Of a DNA stretch of 42,176 nt, positions 8,467 through 16,691 are shown one piece after another (position 1 is the first letter of the stretch; every line of letters begins with the position of its first letter). Both the position numbers and the translations under genes were made by a program. The notes beneath the pieces were generated by a model, which saw only the letters and a list, made by a program, of their open reading frames with translations, made no database searches and was not told the origin of the DNA. This stretch comes from Solirubrobacterales bacterium (lineage in GTDB: Bacteria > Actinomycetota > Thermoleophilia > Solirubrobacterales > 70-9): the NCBI GenBank assembly GCA_020438295.1, contig JAGQUV010000016.1:1-42176 (forward strand). Reading direction: 5' to 3'.

Positions 8467-9305
8467 CTCGGCGGCCCCGGGTCGCCGTGGTCGGGCACGT
8501 CGAATGGCTCGAGATAGCGCGGGTGGGGCAGGTCCCGCGACAGGGGGAGATCGTGCACGCCCGGGCAAGCATGCACGAGGTCGGAGGCGGCGGGGCGGTG
8601 GCCGCGGTCCAGCTGTCACGACTGGCCGGCGAGTGCGACTTCTTCACGGCGCTGGGGAACGATGAACTCGGCCGTCGGGCCAAAGCGAGGCTGGAGGCGC
8701 TCGGGGTCCATGTGCTTGCCGCGGAGCGCCCCGAACCACAACGACGCGCGTTCGTGTTCACCGACGACCAGGCGGAGCGCACGATCACCGTGATCGGCGA
8801 GCGGATCGGGCCGAAGCGGGACGACCCGCTGCCGTGGGAGGACCTGGCCGAGGTCGACGCGGTCTACTTCACGGCCGGCGACGTCGACGCGGTCCGCGCC
8901 GCACGCCGGGCGCACCGGCTGGTGGCCACCCCGCGGGCGATCGACGTCCTGGCCGAAGCGGCCGCCGGGATCGACGTGCTCGTTTCGAGTGCCGGCGACC
9001 CGGGAGAGCAATACCACCCCGGCGACCTCGAACCCCCGCCAGGGATCGTTGCCCGGACGGCCGGGGCCGAAGGCGGAACCCTCACCGGTTCGGACGGACG
9101 GACGGGCAGCTGGAACGCCGCACCACTGCCCGGCAGACCGGTCGATTCGTACGGCGCCGGGGATTCGTTCGCAGCCGGGCTGACCTGGGGGCTGGCCCTG
9201 GGCCGTTCGGCCGACGAGGCCGCCGCGATCGGCGCCCGCTGCGGCGCCGCTTGCATGGCGGGCCATGGCCCGTACGAGGGACAGTTGCACGGTCCCGTCG
9301 GTTGA
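8463..9305 (+). CDS. PfkB-family carbohydrate kinase
   Basis: A 280-residue ribokinase-like protein that phosphorylates a sugar or nucleoside with ATP. The N-terminal glycine-rich substrate motif is EVGGGGAVAAVQLSRLAG (about residues 38-55). The C-terminal signature is DSYGAGDSFAAGLTWGLALG, with the anion hole GAGD and catalytic Asp; the usual DTTGAGD is varied to DSYGAGD. The start is the GTG at 8463, which overlaps the TGA of the epimerase gene by 4 bp (GTGA); the frame continues open upstream but that part is out of register with any homologous sequence. The pairing with an aldose epimerase suggests a short hexose-use operon. Confidence 0.88.
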   Translation: MTRRPRVAVVGHVEWLEIARVGQVPRQGEIVHARASMHEVGGGGAVAAVQLSRLAGECDFFTALGNDELGRRAKARLEALGVHVLAAERPEPQRRAFVFTDDQAERTITVIGERIGPKRDDPLPWEDLAEVDAVYFTAGDVDAVRAARRAHRLVATPRAIDVLAEAAAGIDVLVSSAGDPGEQYHPGDLEPPPGIVARTAGAEGGTLTGSDGRTGSWNAAPLPGRPVDSYGAGDSFAAGLTWGLALGRSADEAAAIGARCGAACMAGHGPYEGQLHGPVG

Positions 9306-9361
9306 AGCATCTCCCGCGGCCGGTCGCCCCGGCGCACGTGGAGCGGTCGGGCCGCCGGCGG

Positions 9362-9367
9362 TATGGT
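9362..9367 (+). promoter_or_regulatory. -10 element (TATGGT), leaderless start
   Basis: TATGGT lies 8 nt upstream of the ATG at 9376, with no Shine-Dalgarno sequence between. The spacing matches leaderless transcription. No clear -35 is visible. Confidence 0.45.
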
Positions 9368-9375
9368 GACGGCTG

Positions 9376-10317
9376 ATGAGCCCCGCAGACAGGCCGATCG
9401 ACGTGAGCCAGGCGGAATTCCAGGCGCTGTTTGCCGAGGTCTCGAACTGGGGCCGCTGGGGAGAAGACGACGAGCGCGGGGCGCTCAACCTGCTCACCCC
9501 CGACCGGATCGCGGCCGCCGCACGGCTGGTCAGTGAAGGCGAGACGGTGACCCTGAGCAGGACCCTGGACACCCGCTCCGGTCTGGACAACCCCGAGCCG
9601 GCAGAACACCACATGACCATGCTGACCGACATCGACATCGGCTCCGGCACGCTCCGATTCGGCAAGGACTACGTCGGCGTCGACTACCACAACGACACCC
9701 ACTCCCACCTCGACGCGCTCTGCCACGTCGCGTTCGACGGCACCCTCTACAACGGCAGGCCGAGTGCCTCGATCACCTCGGAAGGGGCGACCACGAACAC
9801 GGTCGAGGTGCTGAAAGACGGTCTGGTCGGCCGCGGCGTGCTGCTCGACGTGCCGCGCCTGCGGGGCGTTCCGTGGCTGGAGCCGGGAGAACACGTCCGG
9901 GTCCGGGACCTCGAGCAGGCCGAGCGCGAGCAGGGCGTGGAAGTGGGCTGCGGCGACATCCTGCTGGTCAGGACCGGCCACACCCGCCGGCTCGCCGAAC
10001 TCGGCCGCTGGGACACGGCCGGAGCCAAGGCCGGGCTCCACCCGGCTACCGCCCGCTACCTCTCGGATCGGGAAGTGGCGGTGCTGGGCTGTGACAGCAA
10101 CAGTGACACGGCGCCCAGCACCACCGAGGGGGTCGGCTTCCCGATCCATGCCCTGGCGCTCAATGCGATGGGAATACACCTGCTCGACTACCTGCAGTTC
10201 GAAGACCTGGTCCCGGTCTGCGAACGGCTCGAGCGCTGGGAGTTCCTGTTCACCGCAGCGCCGCTTCGCATCGTCGGCGGGACCGGTTCGCCGCTGAACC
10301 CGACCGCGATCCTCTGA
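9376..10317 (+). CDS. Cyclase-family metal-dependent hydrolase (kynurenine-formamidase-like)
   Basis: A 313-residue member of the Cyclase family (PF04199), metal-dependent amide or ester hydrolases that include bacterial KynB-type formamidases. The metal-binding signature is seen as HNDTHSHLDALCHVAF (about residues 105-120), equivalent to HxGTHxDxPxH, with a DxLLVRTGH segment near 195. The protein is longer than KynB (about 210 residues) and resembles the 310-330-residue group often annotated only as cyclase family. It has its own -10 element and converges on the ABC importer operon. Substrate unknown. Confidence 0.88.
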   Translation: MSPADRPIDVSQAEFQALFAEVSNWGRWGEDDERGALNLLTPDRIAAAARLVSEGETVTLSRTLDTRSGLDNPEPAEHHMTMLTDIDIGSGTLRFGKDYVGVDYHNDTHSHLDALCHVAFDGTLYNGRPSASITSEGATTNTVEVLKDGLVGRGVLLDVPRLRGVPWLEPGEHVRVRDLEQAEREQGVEVGCGDILLVRTGHTRRLAELGRWDTAGAKAGLHPATARYLSDREVAVLGCDSNSDTAPSTTEGVGFPIHALALNAMGIHLLDYLQFEDLVPVCERLERWEFLFTAAPLRIVGGTGSPLNPTAIL

Positions 10318-10348
10318 CCCGCCTGACCGGCCCCGGGCCCGACCGTCG

Positions 10349-11368
10349 TCAGCTGCCGAGCGGGTGGTGGCAGGCCGCGAAGTGGCCGGGCCTGTACTCG
10401 ACCAGTGGTGGTTCGGCCTCGGAGCAGACATCCGTGGCGTGCGGGCAGCGGGTATGGAATCTGCAGCCCGATGGAGGGTCCGAAGGGCTGGGCGGATCAC
10501 CGCTGAGCGGGCGGCGCTCCCGCTCGGCGTTCAGGTGAGGATCGGGGATCGGCACGGCGGCCAGGAGCGATTCGGTGTAGGGATGGATCGGACGGCTGTA
10601 GACCGACTCCGAAGGGCCCAGCTCGACGATCTTGCCCATGTACATGACCGCGATCCGGTCCGAGACCTGACGGACCACCCCCAGGTCGTGGGCCACGAAC
10701 AGATAGGTCAGGCCCAACTCCCCCTGCAGGTCGGCCATCAGGTTGACGATCTGCGCCTGGATCGAGACGTCGAGCGCGGACACCGGCTCGTCGGCGACGA
10801 TCAGGCTCGGCTCCGGCGCCAGCGCCCTGGCGATCCCGATCCTCTGGCGCTGCCCACCCGAGAACTCGTGTGGAAAGCGGCTGTAGTAGTCGGCAGAAAG
10901 CCCGACCCGCTCTAGCGTGTCCTGAACCCGGCTCTTCAACTCCGATCCTTCGGCGAGGCCATGGATCTTCAGGGGCTGGCCGACGATCTGACCGATTCGT
11001 TTGCGGGGATTGAGCGAGGCGTAGGGATCCTGGAAGATCATCTGCATGTCGCGACGCAACGGCCTCAGCTTCCTGGTCCCGAGCGAGGTGAGCTCGGTGC
11101 CCCGGAAACAGACCGAGCCGGCGGTCGGCTTTAGCAGCTGGAGCAGCACTCTGGCGAGGGTCGACTTGCCGCAGCCCGATTCGCCGACCAGGCCGAGCGT
11201 CTCTCCCTCGCGGAGCTCGAAACTGACCCCGTCGACCGCCCTGACGCCACCGTCGCTGCGACTGAACAGGCCGGCGCCCGGCTTGGAGAAATGCTTGGCC
11301 AGATCTTTGACCTCTAGCAGCGGGGGTGGCTCGGCCGAGGCCTGCTCCTGTCTTGCCACGGTGGTCAA
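10349..11368 (-). CDS. Peptide/nickel ABC transporter ATP-binding protein (OppF/DppF type)
   Basis: A 339-residue ATPase, the last gene of the importer operon. Walker A is GESGCGKSTLARVL (about 80-93), the signature is FSGGQRQRIGIARAL, and Walker B reads SLIVADEPVSALD. The C-terminus has the oligopeptide-transporter extension with conserved cysteines (CRFHTRCP, then C residues to the end), as in OppF/DppF. I place the start at the TTG at 11368, which overlaps the OppD stop (TTGA) with GGGGGTG upstream; a GTG at 11357-11359 is the alternative. The frame is open further upstream inside oppD, but that is a shadow of the neighbour. Confidence 0.92.
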   Translation of the reverse strand: MTTVARQEQASAEPPPLLEVKDLAKHFSKPGAGLFSRSDGGVRAVDGVSFELREGETLGLVGESGCGKSTLARVLLQLLKPTAGSVCFRGTELTSLGTRKLRPLRRDMQMIFQDPYASLNPRKRIGQIVGQPLKIHGLAEGSELKSRVQDTLERVGLSADYYSRFPHEFSGGQRQRIGIARALAPEPSLIVADEPVSALDVSIQAQIVNLMADLQGELGLTYLFVAHDLGVVRQVSDRIAVMYMGKIVELGPSESVYSRPIHPYTESLLAAVPIPDPHLNAERERRPLSGDPPSPSDPPSGCRFHTRCPHATDVCSEAEPPLVEYRPGHFAACHHPLGS

Positions 11369-12399
11369 GACGTCGGCACCCCCAGCCCGATCTGGCCGCT
11401 GGGCAGCTCCCGTAGCACCGGTCGTTCCGCGATCTCGAGCCAGCAGCGATCGAGGTGATCGCCCGGCTCGCCTCTGGCGATCAGCTCGGGCTCGCTCTCG
11501 CACATGTTGAATGCGTGCGGGCAACGGGCCCGGAACCGGCAGCCGCTCGGCGGGTTCAGCAGCGAGGGCGGCTGGCCTTCGATCTGGGCCAGCCTCCTGG
11601 GGCGCTCGCCTCCGACCCGGGGCACCGAGCCGAGCAGGCCCCACGTGTAGGGGTGCCGTGGGTCGTAGAAGACTTCGTCGAGCGAGCCGGTTTCGACTAT
11701 CCGGCCCGCATACATCACGGCCACCCGGTCGGCGATCTCGGCCACCACCCCGAGATCGTGGGTGATCAGGATCACCGCGAGGCCACGCTCCCGGTTGAGC
11801 TTGCGGAGCAGCTCAATGATCTGGGCCTGGATGGTCACGTCGAGCGCCGTGGTCGGCTCGTCGGCGATCAGGATCTCGGGGTCGAGCGACAGTGCCATCG
11901 CGATCATCGCGCGCTGGCGCATGCCTCCCGAGAACTCGTGCGGATACGAGCGGGCCCGCTCTTCCGCGTCGGGCACGCCGACCGCATCCAGCAGCTCCAC
12001 CGCCCGGTCCATCGCCTCGCGCTTGCCGACGTCGCGATGGGCCCGGATCTGCTCGACGATCTGGTTGCCGATCCGGTGGACCGGATTGAGCGAGGTCATC
12101 GGGTTCTGGAAGACCATGGCCATCCGGTCTCCCCGCACGGCGCGCAGGGTCTCGCCGTCGGCACCGACCAGCTCCTGGCCGTCGAGCCGGACCGAGCCCC
12201 CGACCGAAGCGTTGGGGCCTTCGGTCAGCCCCATCAGGCTCATCGCGGTCACCGACTTGCCACAACCCGACTCGCCGACGATCGAGACAACCTCGCCCCG
12301 TTCCAGCCCGAACGAGACCCGGTCGACCGCGCGCACGGCGCCGTCTTCGGTCCTGAAGGTGACCTCGAGCTCGTCCACCGACAGCAACGGTTCGCTCAC
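11365..12399 (-). CDS. Peptide/nickel ABC transporter ATP-binding protein (OppD/DppD type)
   Basis: A 344-residue ATPase that pairs with the OppF-type protein to power the importer. Walker A GESGCGKSVTAMSLMG is near residue 40, the signature is FSGGMRQRAMIAMAL, and Walker B is EILIADEPTTALD. The C-terminal extension holds CRFRARCPHAFNMC, the cysteine motif usual in OppD. The ATG overlaps the stop of the upstream permease by 4 bp, and its own stop overlaps the next start, so translation is coupled through the operon. Confidence 0.94.
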   Translation of the reverse strand: MSEPLLSVDELEVTFRTEDGAVRAVDRVSFGLERGEVVSIVGESGCGKSVTAMSLMGLTEGPNASVGGSVRLDGQELVGADGETLRAVRGDRMAMVFQNPMTSLNPVHRIGNQIVEQIRAHRDVGKREAMDRAVELLDAVGVPDAEERARSYPHEFSGGMRQRAMIAMALSLDPEILIADEPTTALDVTIQAQIIELLRKLNRERGLAVILITHDLGVVAEIADRVAVMYAGRIVETGSLDEVFYDPRHPYTWGLLGSVPRVGGERPRRLAQIEGQPPSLLNPPSGCRFRARCPHAFNMCESEPELIARGEPGDHLDRCWLEIAERPVLRELPSGQIGLGVPTS

Positions 12400-13379
12400 G
12401 TCGCCGTGTCACCCGCCTCGAGCCGGATCCTCGGGTCGAGCGCCGCGTAGACGATGTCGATCACGGCATTGAAGAAGACCACGAAGAAGGCGCCGAACAT
12501 GGTCACCGCCATGATCGGCGGCTGGTCGAGTTGCCCGATCGCGTCGGCCGCGTACTGGCCGACCCCCTGCAGGTTGAACACGGTCTCGGTCAGGATCGCC
12601 CCGCCGCCGATCACCACCGCGAAATCGAGGCCCCACAGGGTGACCACCGAAATCATCGAGTTGCGCAGTACGTGGTGGATCAGGACGCGCCGTTCGCTCA
12701 GGCCCTTCGCCCGCGCGGTCCTGACGTAGTCCTCATCCATGGTCTCGAGGATGTTGGCCCGCAGGACCCGCGAGTAGAAGCCGATGAACAGGATCGAAAG
12801 CGCGAACCAGGGCAGGAGCATGTGGTGGAACCATTCGAACGGGCTGTTCGAGAACTCGACGTAGCCGCCATTCGGGAACAGCTCGAAGCCGAGCACCTGG
12901 GTCAGCTCGAAACCGAGGTACTGGTTCATCAGGGCTCCGAGCCAGAAGACCGGCATCGAGATCCCGATCAGGGCGAAGACGTTGAGCAGGGTGTCCGACT
13001 TGCCGCCCGCCTTCATCGCGCTCCAGAGCCCGAGCGCCATCGCGAACGCCATCCAGATGATCGCCGCCCCGAAAGCGAGCGCGAACGTTCTCGGCACCCC
13101 CTTCCATATCTCTTCGACCACGTTCAGCTGGTTGAAGTAGCTGATCATGTTGCCGCTGAACAGGTTCTCCATCGTCTTCGCGTACTGGGTATAGATCGGC
13201 TCGTTGAAGCCCCACTCCTCGCGGATCGCCTCGACCTGGGTCGCGGTCGGCTGCTTGCCGGCCATGCGGACCGCCGGATCACCGTTCGGGATCACGTTGA
13301 AGATCAGGAAGGTCAGCACCGAAACCGCGAACAGAACCAGGATCATCGAGCCGATTCTTCTGATCGCGAAGCGCGCCAT
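12396..13379 (-). CDS. Peptide/nickel ABC transporter permease (OppB/DppB type)
   Basis: A 327-residue inner-membrane permease. The N-terminus MARFAIRRIGSMILVLFAVS with the first transmembrane helix is typical of DppB. The coupling helix region that contacts the ATPases is DEDYVRTARAKGLSERRVL (about residues 215-233), followed by IGGGAILTETVF. About six membrane segments are visible. A longer frame runs 20 codons further upstream, but the start at 13379 is the one aligned with the family and lies 4 nt after the stop of the preceding permease. Confidence 0.93.
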   Translation of the reverse strand: MARFAIRRIGSMILVLFAVSVLTFLIFNVIPNGDPAVRMAGKQPTATQVEAIREEWGFNEPIYTQYAKTMENLFSGNMISYFNQLNVVEEIWKGVPRTFALAFGAAIIWMAFAMALGLWSAMKAGGKSDTLLNVFALIGISMPVFWLGALMNQYLGFELTQVLGFELFPNGGYVEFSNSPFEWFHHMLLPWFALSILFIGFYSRVLRANILETMDEDYVRTARAKGLSERRVLIHHVLRNSMISVVTLWGLDFAVVIGGGAILTETVFNLQGVGQYAADAIGQLDQPPIMAVTMFGAFFVVFFNAVIDIVYAALDPRIRLEAGDTAT

Positions 13380-13383
13380 GCGA

Positions 13384-14424
13384 TCAGTGCTCGATGCGCA
13401 CCTTGGCGCGCGGGTCGAGGGCGTCGCGAACCGCTTCACCGAATACGTTCAGCGAAAGCACGGTCAGCACGATCATCGCACCGGGGACGATCGCCAGGGC
13501 CGGCGCGGTCACGATCCGCTCGACCCCTTCGTCGATCATCGTGCCCCACGAAGGTTCCGGCGGCTGGACCCCGGCTCCGAGGAACGACAGAGCCGCTTCG
13601 AGCAGGATCGCGTTGGCGACCAGCAGCGGGAAGAAGACCAGACCGGTCGAGATCACGTTCGGCAGGATCTCGGAGTGGATCAGCCGGATCGGCCCCATAC
13701 CCTGCGCCCGGGCCGCCTCGACGAATTCCTTTTCCCTGAGGCTCAGCACCTCGCCACGGATCGGCCTGGCCAGATACGGCACGTAGATGACCGCGATGAC
13801 GAAGATCGGGATGGCCAGGCTGCCGCCCGAAACCTCGACCGGTCCGGCCTTGAGCCCGCCCAGCGACAGCGAAGTGCCCAGCGCGATTCCGAGCAGGATC
13901 ACCGGAAAGGCCCAGAGCACGTCCATGATCCTCGACAGGACCGAGTCGGTCCAGCCCCTGAAGTACCCGGCCAGCAGACCGGTGGTGAGCCCGAGGACCG
14001 TCGTTATCAGGGCCGCCGACAGGCCGATCAGGAGCGAGTTCCTCCCCCCGTAGAGCAGCCGTACCGCCACGTCGCGCCCGTTGCTGTCGGCACCGAGCAG
14101 GAACTTGCCCCGCCAGGTCGGGCCGATCGGAACCCCGTCGAACCCGACCACGTTGACGGTCTCGCCTCCGACCTCGATCTGGTCGGAGAGGTGGTTCTCG
14201 TACGGAGTGGTGTCGGCCACGTGCCTGGCGTACAGCGGCGCGGCGAGCATCACCGCGACCAGCACCAGGAAGACGATTCCCATCGCCAGTGCGCCGGGGC
14301 GTTTGCGCAGCCTTCGGGCCGCCAGCCTCCAGGGGCTGGCCCCGCCGGACCCCCCGACGGTCACCGCCGGAGCGTCCGAGAACGCATCGAGGTCGCTCAC
14401 CGGCCGGTCGGCGGTTTCGCTCAC
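13384..14424 (-). CDS. Peptide/nickel ABC transporter permease (OppC/DppC type)
   Basis: A 346-residue permease, the partner of the OppB-type protein. It has an N-terminal cytoplasmic stretch, a first membrane helix (ALAMGIVFLVLVAVMLAAPL), a periplasm-side loop with LLGADSNGRDVAVRLLYGGR (hallmark of DppC) and the coupling motif EFVEAARAQGMGPIRLI. I chose the GTG at 14424 because GGAAGGAA lies about 8 nt upstream; an ATG at 14448 in frame is less well supported and would fall inside a hairpin. In this operon the C-type permease precedes the B-type, the reverse of the common dppABCDF order. Confidence 0.92.
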   Translation of the reverse strand: MSETADRPVSDLDAFSDAPAVTVGGSGGASPWRLAARRLRKRPGALAMGIVFLVLVAVMLAAPLYARHVADTTPYENHLSDQIEVGGETVNVVGFDGVPIGPTWRGKFLLGADSNGRDVAVRLLYGGRNSLLIGLSAALITTVLGLTTGLLAGYFRGWTDSVLSRIMDVLWAFPVILLGIALGTSLSLGGLKAGPVEVSGGSLAIPIFVIAVIYVPYLARPIRGEVLSLREKEFVEAARAQGMGPIRLIHSEILPNVISTGLVFFPLLVANAILLEAALSFLGAGVQPPEPSWGTMIDEGVERIVTAPALAIVPGAMIVLTVLSLNVFGEAVRDALDPRAKVRIEH

Positions 14425-14447
14425 GTGCCGTTCCTTCCCGGCACGCA

Positions 14448-14481
14448 CTCAGGAGGCGCACCGGATGGTGCGCCTCCTGAG
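14448..14481. other. Strong hairpin between binding-protein and permease genes
   Basis: A perfect 15-bp stem (14448-14462 with 14467-14481) closes a 4-nt loop. A run of six T (14490-14495) follows on the plus strand. In the operon's own direction (minus) the hairpin comes after an A-run and is not followed by U residues, so it should act as an mRNA-stabilising or processing hairpin that keeps binding-protein mRNA above permease mRNA. On the plus strand it would be a Rho-independent terminator for antisense transcripts. Each arm carries AGGAGG or its complement. Confidence 0.7.
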
Positions 14482-14515
14482 GACCCCACTTTTTTCGTTC
14501 TCCGGCCGGCGCTTC

Positions 14516-16213
14516 CTATTTGAGCTGGAAGGACGAGTAGTCGTTGAGATAGAGCGGGTGGAACACGACCGCATCGAAATCGATCCGGTCCGAGGTGAAC
14601 GTGGCGATCTTGCGGTGGCCATAGGGAGCTATGTAGCTGTTCGGCGGCGAGACCAGGGCCTCGTCCCAGGCCTCCCACTGGTCGGCGACCGAGGCCAGCT
14701 CCGGCTCCAGGGTCAGCTGGTTGATCGTCTCGTTCAGCTCCGCGTTGTCGACGTTGCCGAAGTTCTGGTTGTTGGTCGGCTGGATCGAGTCCCCGTCCAC
14801 CAGGAACGAGAAGTTGAGCGGATGGGGGAAGTCCTGGAACCAGTTGGCAAAGCCGGTCTGGGCCTTGGTCGACTGGTTGCCGATGGTCTGGAAGTAGACC
14901 CCGCCGTCAACTATCTTCGGGGTCGCGTCGAAGCCCATCTGGTTGAGCATGTCGGCGTAGGCCTCGGTCACCTTGTCGGTCGGGTCGTCATTGTTGCCCC
15001 AGACGGTCAGCTTCGTGCCGACCTCTCCCGCCTCCTTCAGCAGCTGCTTGGCCTTGTCGAGGTCCGGCGGCTGCGACGGGTCGCCGTACGGGCAGTCGGT
15101 GGTGTCGAAAGCCTCGTTGTAACCGGGCATGCCCGGCGGCAGGAAGCTGCAGCCCGGTGCCAGCTCGCCGGCGAAGATCCGGGCCAGCCCGGGCTTGTCG
15201 ATGCCGTAGTTGACCGCCTCGCGTACCTTCGCCTTGTCGAACGGCGCGACCCGCGTGTTCATGAAGAAGTAGTAGGTCGAACCGGTGGTCGTTTCCCTGT
15301 ACCGGTCGCCGGCCTGCTCCTTCACGGTGGGCTTGAGGTCGGCCGGTGGCGGATCCTGCATGTAGTCGAGCTTGTTGGCCAGCACGTCCTGAGCCTGCTG
15401 GTTGGCGTTCTTGATGATCTTGGTCGTGATCATGTCGACGTGACCAGTGGGGATGTCGGGAATGTCGAAGCTGGCGAAGTTGGGGCTCTTCTCCATCACG
15501 AACTCGCGATTCGGGACCGACTTGGTGATCACGTACGGACCGACGCCCGGGGGCGGGTCCTCGGTCATGTTCTTGAACGGTGTGTCGCCCGGCACCAGCC
15601 CGGCGAAGTTCATCGCCAGGATGTTCGAGAACGAGGCGTCGGCGTCGACCAGATCGATCGTGATCTCACCGGTGTCGTCGTCCGTCTTGATCCCCTTGAT
15701 GTCGCCGTTCGGGTTGCCTGCCTTCAGGTACTCCTCGGCACCGACGATGTTTTCGTAGAAGAACGAGCCGCCCGACTCCAGGTTGAGCACCCGCTTGATC
15801 GTATGGGCGAAGTCACTGGCAACGACCGGCTGGCCGTCGGAGTATTTGAGTCCGTTGCGCAGCTGGAGCTTGTAGGTCTTGCCGCCGTTGCTGACCACGG
15901 GCAGGTTCTCGGCCAGGCCGGGGATCAGCTCGCCTCCCTCGGTTCCCTCGACGTGGGGATAGGTGAGGAGCGGCGTGTAGACCAGCCACATCGGTTCCCA
16001 CCCGTTGACCGTGTAGGAGAGGGCCGGGTCGAGGAAGTCGGGCTGGGAGGTCTGGGAAATCGTGATCGATCCGCCCGATTCGCCGCCGCTGCTGCTGCCG
16101 CTGTCACTGCTGTCGTCGGAGCCGCAGGCCACCACCACCGAGCCGAGCCCCAGGACGATCAGGATCAGGGCGGCGATTCTTGCCGCCACGGAATTGCGCA
16201 AGGTACGGGTCAT
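14516..16213 (-). CDS. ABC transporter substrate-binding lipoprotein, family 5 (DppA/OppA-like)
   Basis: A 565-residue extracytoplasmic solute-binding protein for peptides, nickel chelates or similar ligands. The N-terminus has basic residues, a hydrophobic core (ALILIVLGLGSVVVAC) and a lipobox ending in Cys near residue 30, then a Ser/Gly/Asp linker. Family-5 features include ISQTSQPDFLDPALSYT, LRNGLKYSDGQPVVASDF and VREAVNYGIDKPGLA. The start at 16213 has a strong Shine-Dalgarno sequence (GAGGAGGAGG) about 10 nt upstream; a longer frame to 16285 has no such site. It is the first gene of the five-gene importer operon. Ligand cannot be deduced. Confidence 0.94.
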   Translation of the reverse strand: MTRTLRNSVAARIAALILIVLGLGSVVVACGSDDSSDSGSSSGGESGGSITISQTSQPDFLDPALSYTVNGWEPMWLVYTPLLTYPHVEGTEGGELIPGLAENLPVVSNGGKTYKLQLRNGLKYSDGQPVVASDFAHTIKRVLNLESGGSFFYENIVGAEEYLKAGNPNGDIKGIKTDDDTGEITIDLVDADASFSNILAMNFAGLVPGDTPFKNMTEDPPPGVGPYVITKSVPNREFVMEKSPNFASFDIPDIPTGHVDMITTKIIKNANQQAQDVLANKLDYMQDPPPADLKPTVKEQAGDRYRETTTGSTYYFFMNTRVAPFDKAKVREAVNYGIDKPGLARIFAGELAPGCSFLPPGMPGYNEAFDTTDCPYGDPSQPPDLDKAKQLLKEAGEVGTKLTVWGNNDDPTDKVTEAYADMLNQMGFDATPKIVDGGVYFQTIGNQSTKAQTGFANWFQDFPHPLNFSFLVDGDSIQPTNNQNFGNVDNAELNETINQLTLEPELASVADQWEAWDEALVSPPNSYIAPYGHRKIATFTSDRIDFDAVVFHPLYLNDYSSFQLK

Positions 16214-16280
16214 GCTTATGGTTCCTCCTCCTCGTTGGACGGACGAAGCCGTTGGACGGGCTTCGCCTCGACTGGAACCA

Positions 16281-16310
16281 ACCATAGCCGCATTCGCCGG
16301 ACCTCACCAA
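16281..16310 (-). promoter_or_regulatory. Promoter of the peptide-importer operon
   Basis: On the minus strand: -35 TTGGTG (16310-16305), 18-nt spacer, -10 TATGGT (16286-16281). This gives a 5' UTR of about 60 nt with a strong Shine-Dalgarno sequence. Confidence 0.6.
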
Positions 16311-16360
16311 CGGACCGGCTCGTCCCGGCCGATCACCGATCCCGGTGGATCACCTCCCCT

Positions 16361-16639
16361 CTAGCCCGGGCTGTCGGGCGCGGGCAGGCGGTCGGCCTGT
16401 CCGGCGCTGATCGAGAGCACGACGCCCCGCTCGAAGATCTCCCGGACTGCGTCCGCCCCGACGTAGCGGAGGCCGCCGGCGCGGTGACCGCGATCGATCA
16501 CGATCCCGTCGAATATGTCGAGGTCGACCGCCGCGTTGACGCGCTCGACCTTGCCGACCATCTCGCCGTCGCTCGAGTAGACCGCGGTCCCCGGCTCGAG
16601 GTCGATGTAGGAATGGGGCCGGCCAAGGTCCATGGCCAA
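16361..16639 (-). CDS. Small PRC-barrel-like protein
   Basis: A 92-residue soluble protein. The part DLEPGTAVYSSDGEMVGKVE, followed by a hydrophobic IFDGIVIDRG segment and RYVGADAVREIFERGVVLSI, resembles the PRC-barrel/DUF2171 group of small beta-barrel domains found in photosynthetic-centre subunit H and ribosome-maturation proteins. Two ATG codons (16639 and 16633) are equally possible. It lies just downstream of the glycosylase gene, likely co-transcribed. Function unknown. Confidence 0.75.
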   Translation of the reverse strand: MAMDLGRPHSYIDLEPGTAVYSSDGEMVGKVERVNAAVDLDIFDGIVIDRGHRAGGLRYVGADAVREIFERGVVLSISAGQADRLPAPDSPG

Positions 16640-16691
16640 AGCCTAGTGGCCCGGCCTCGGCTCCGCCCGCGCCTCCGGCACTGCTCCGCTG

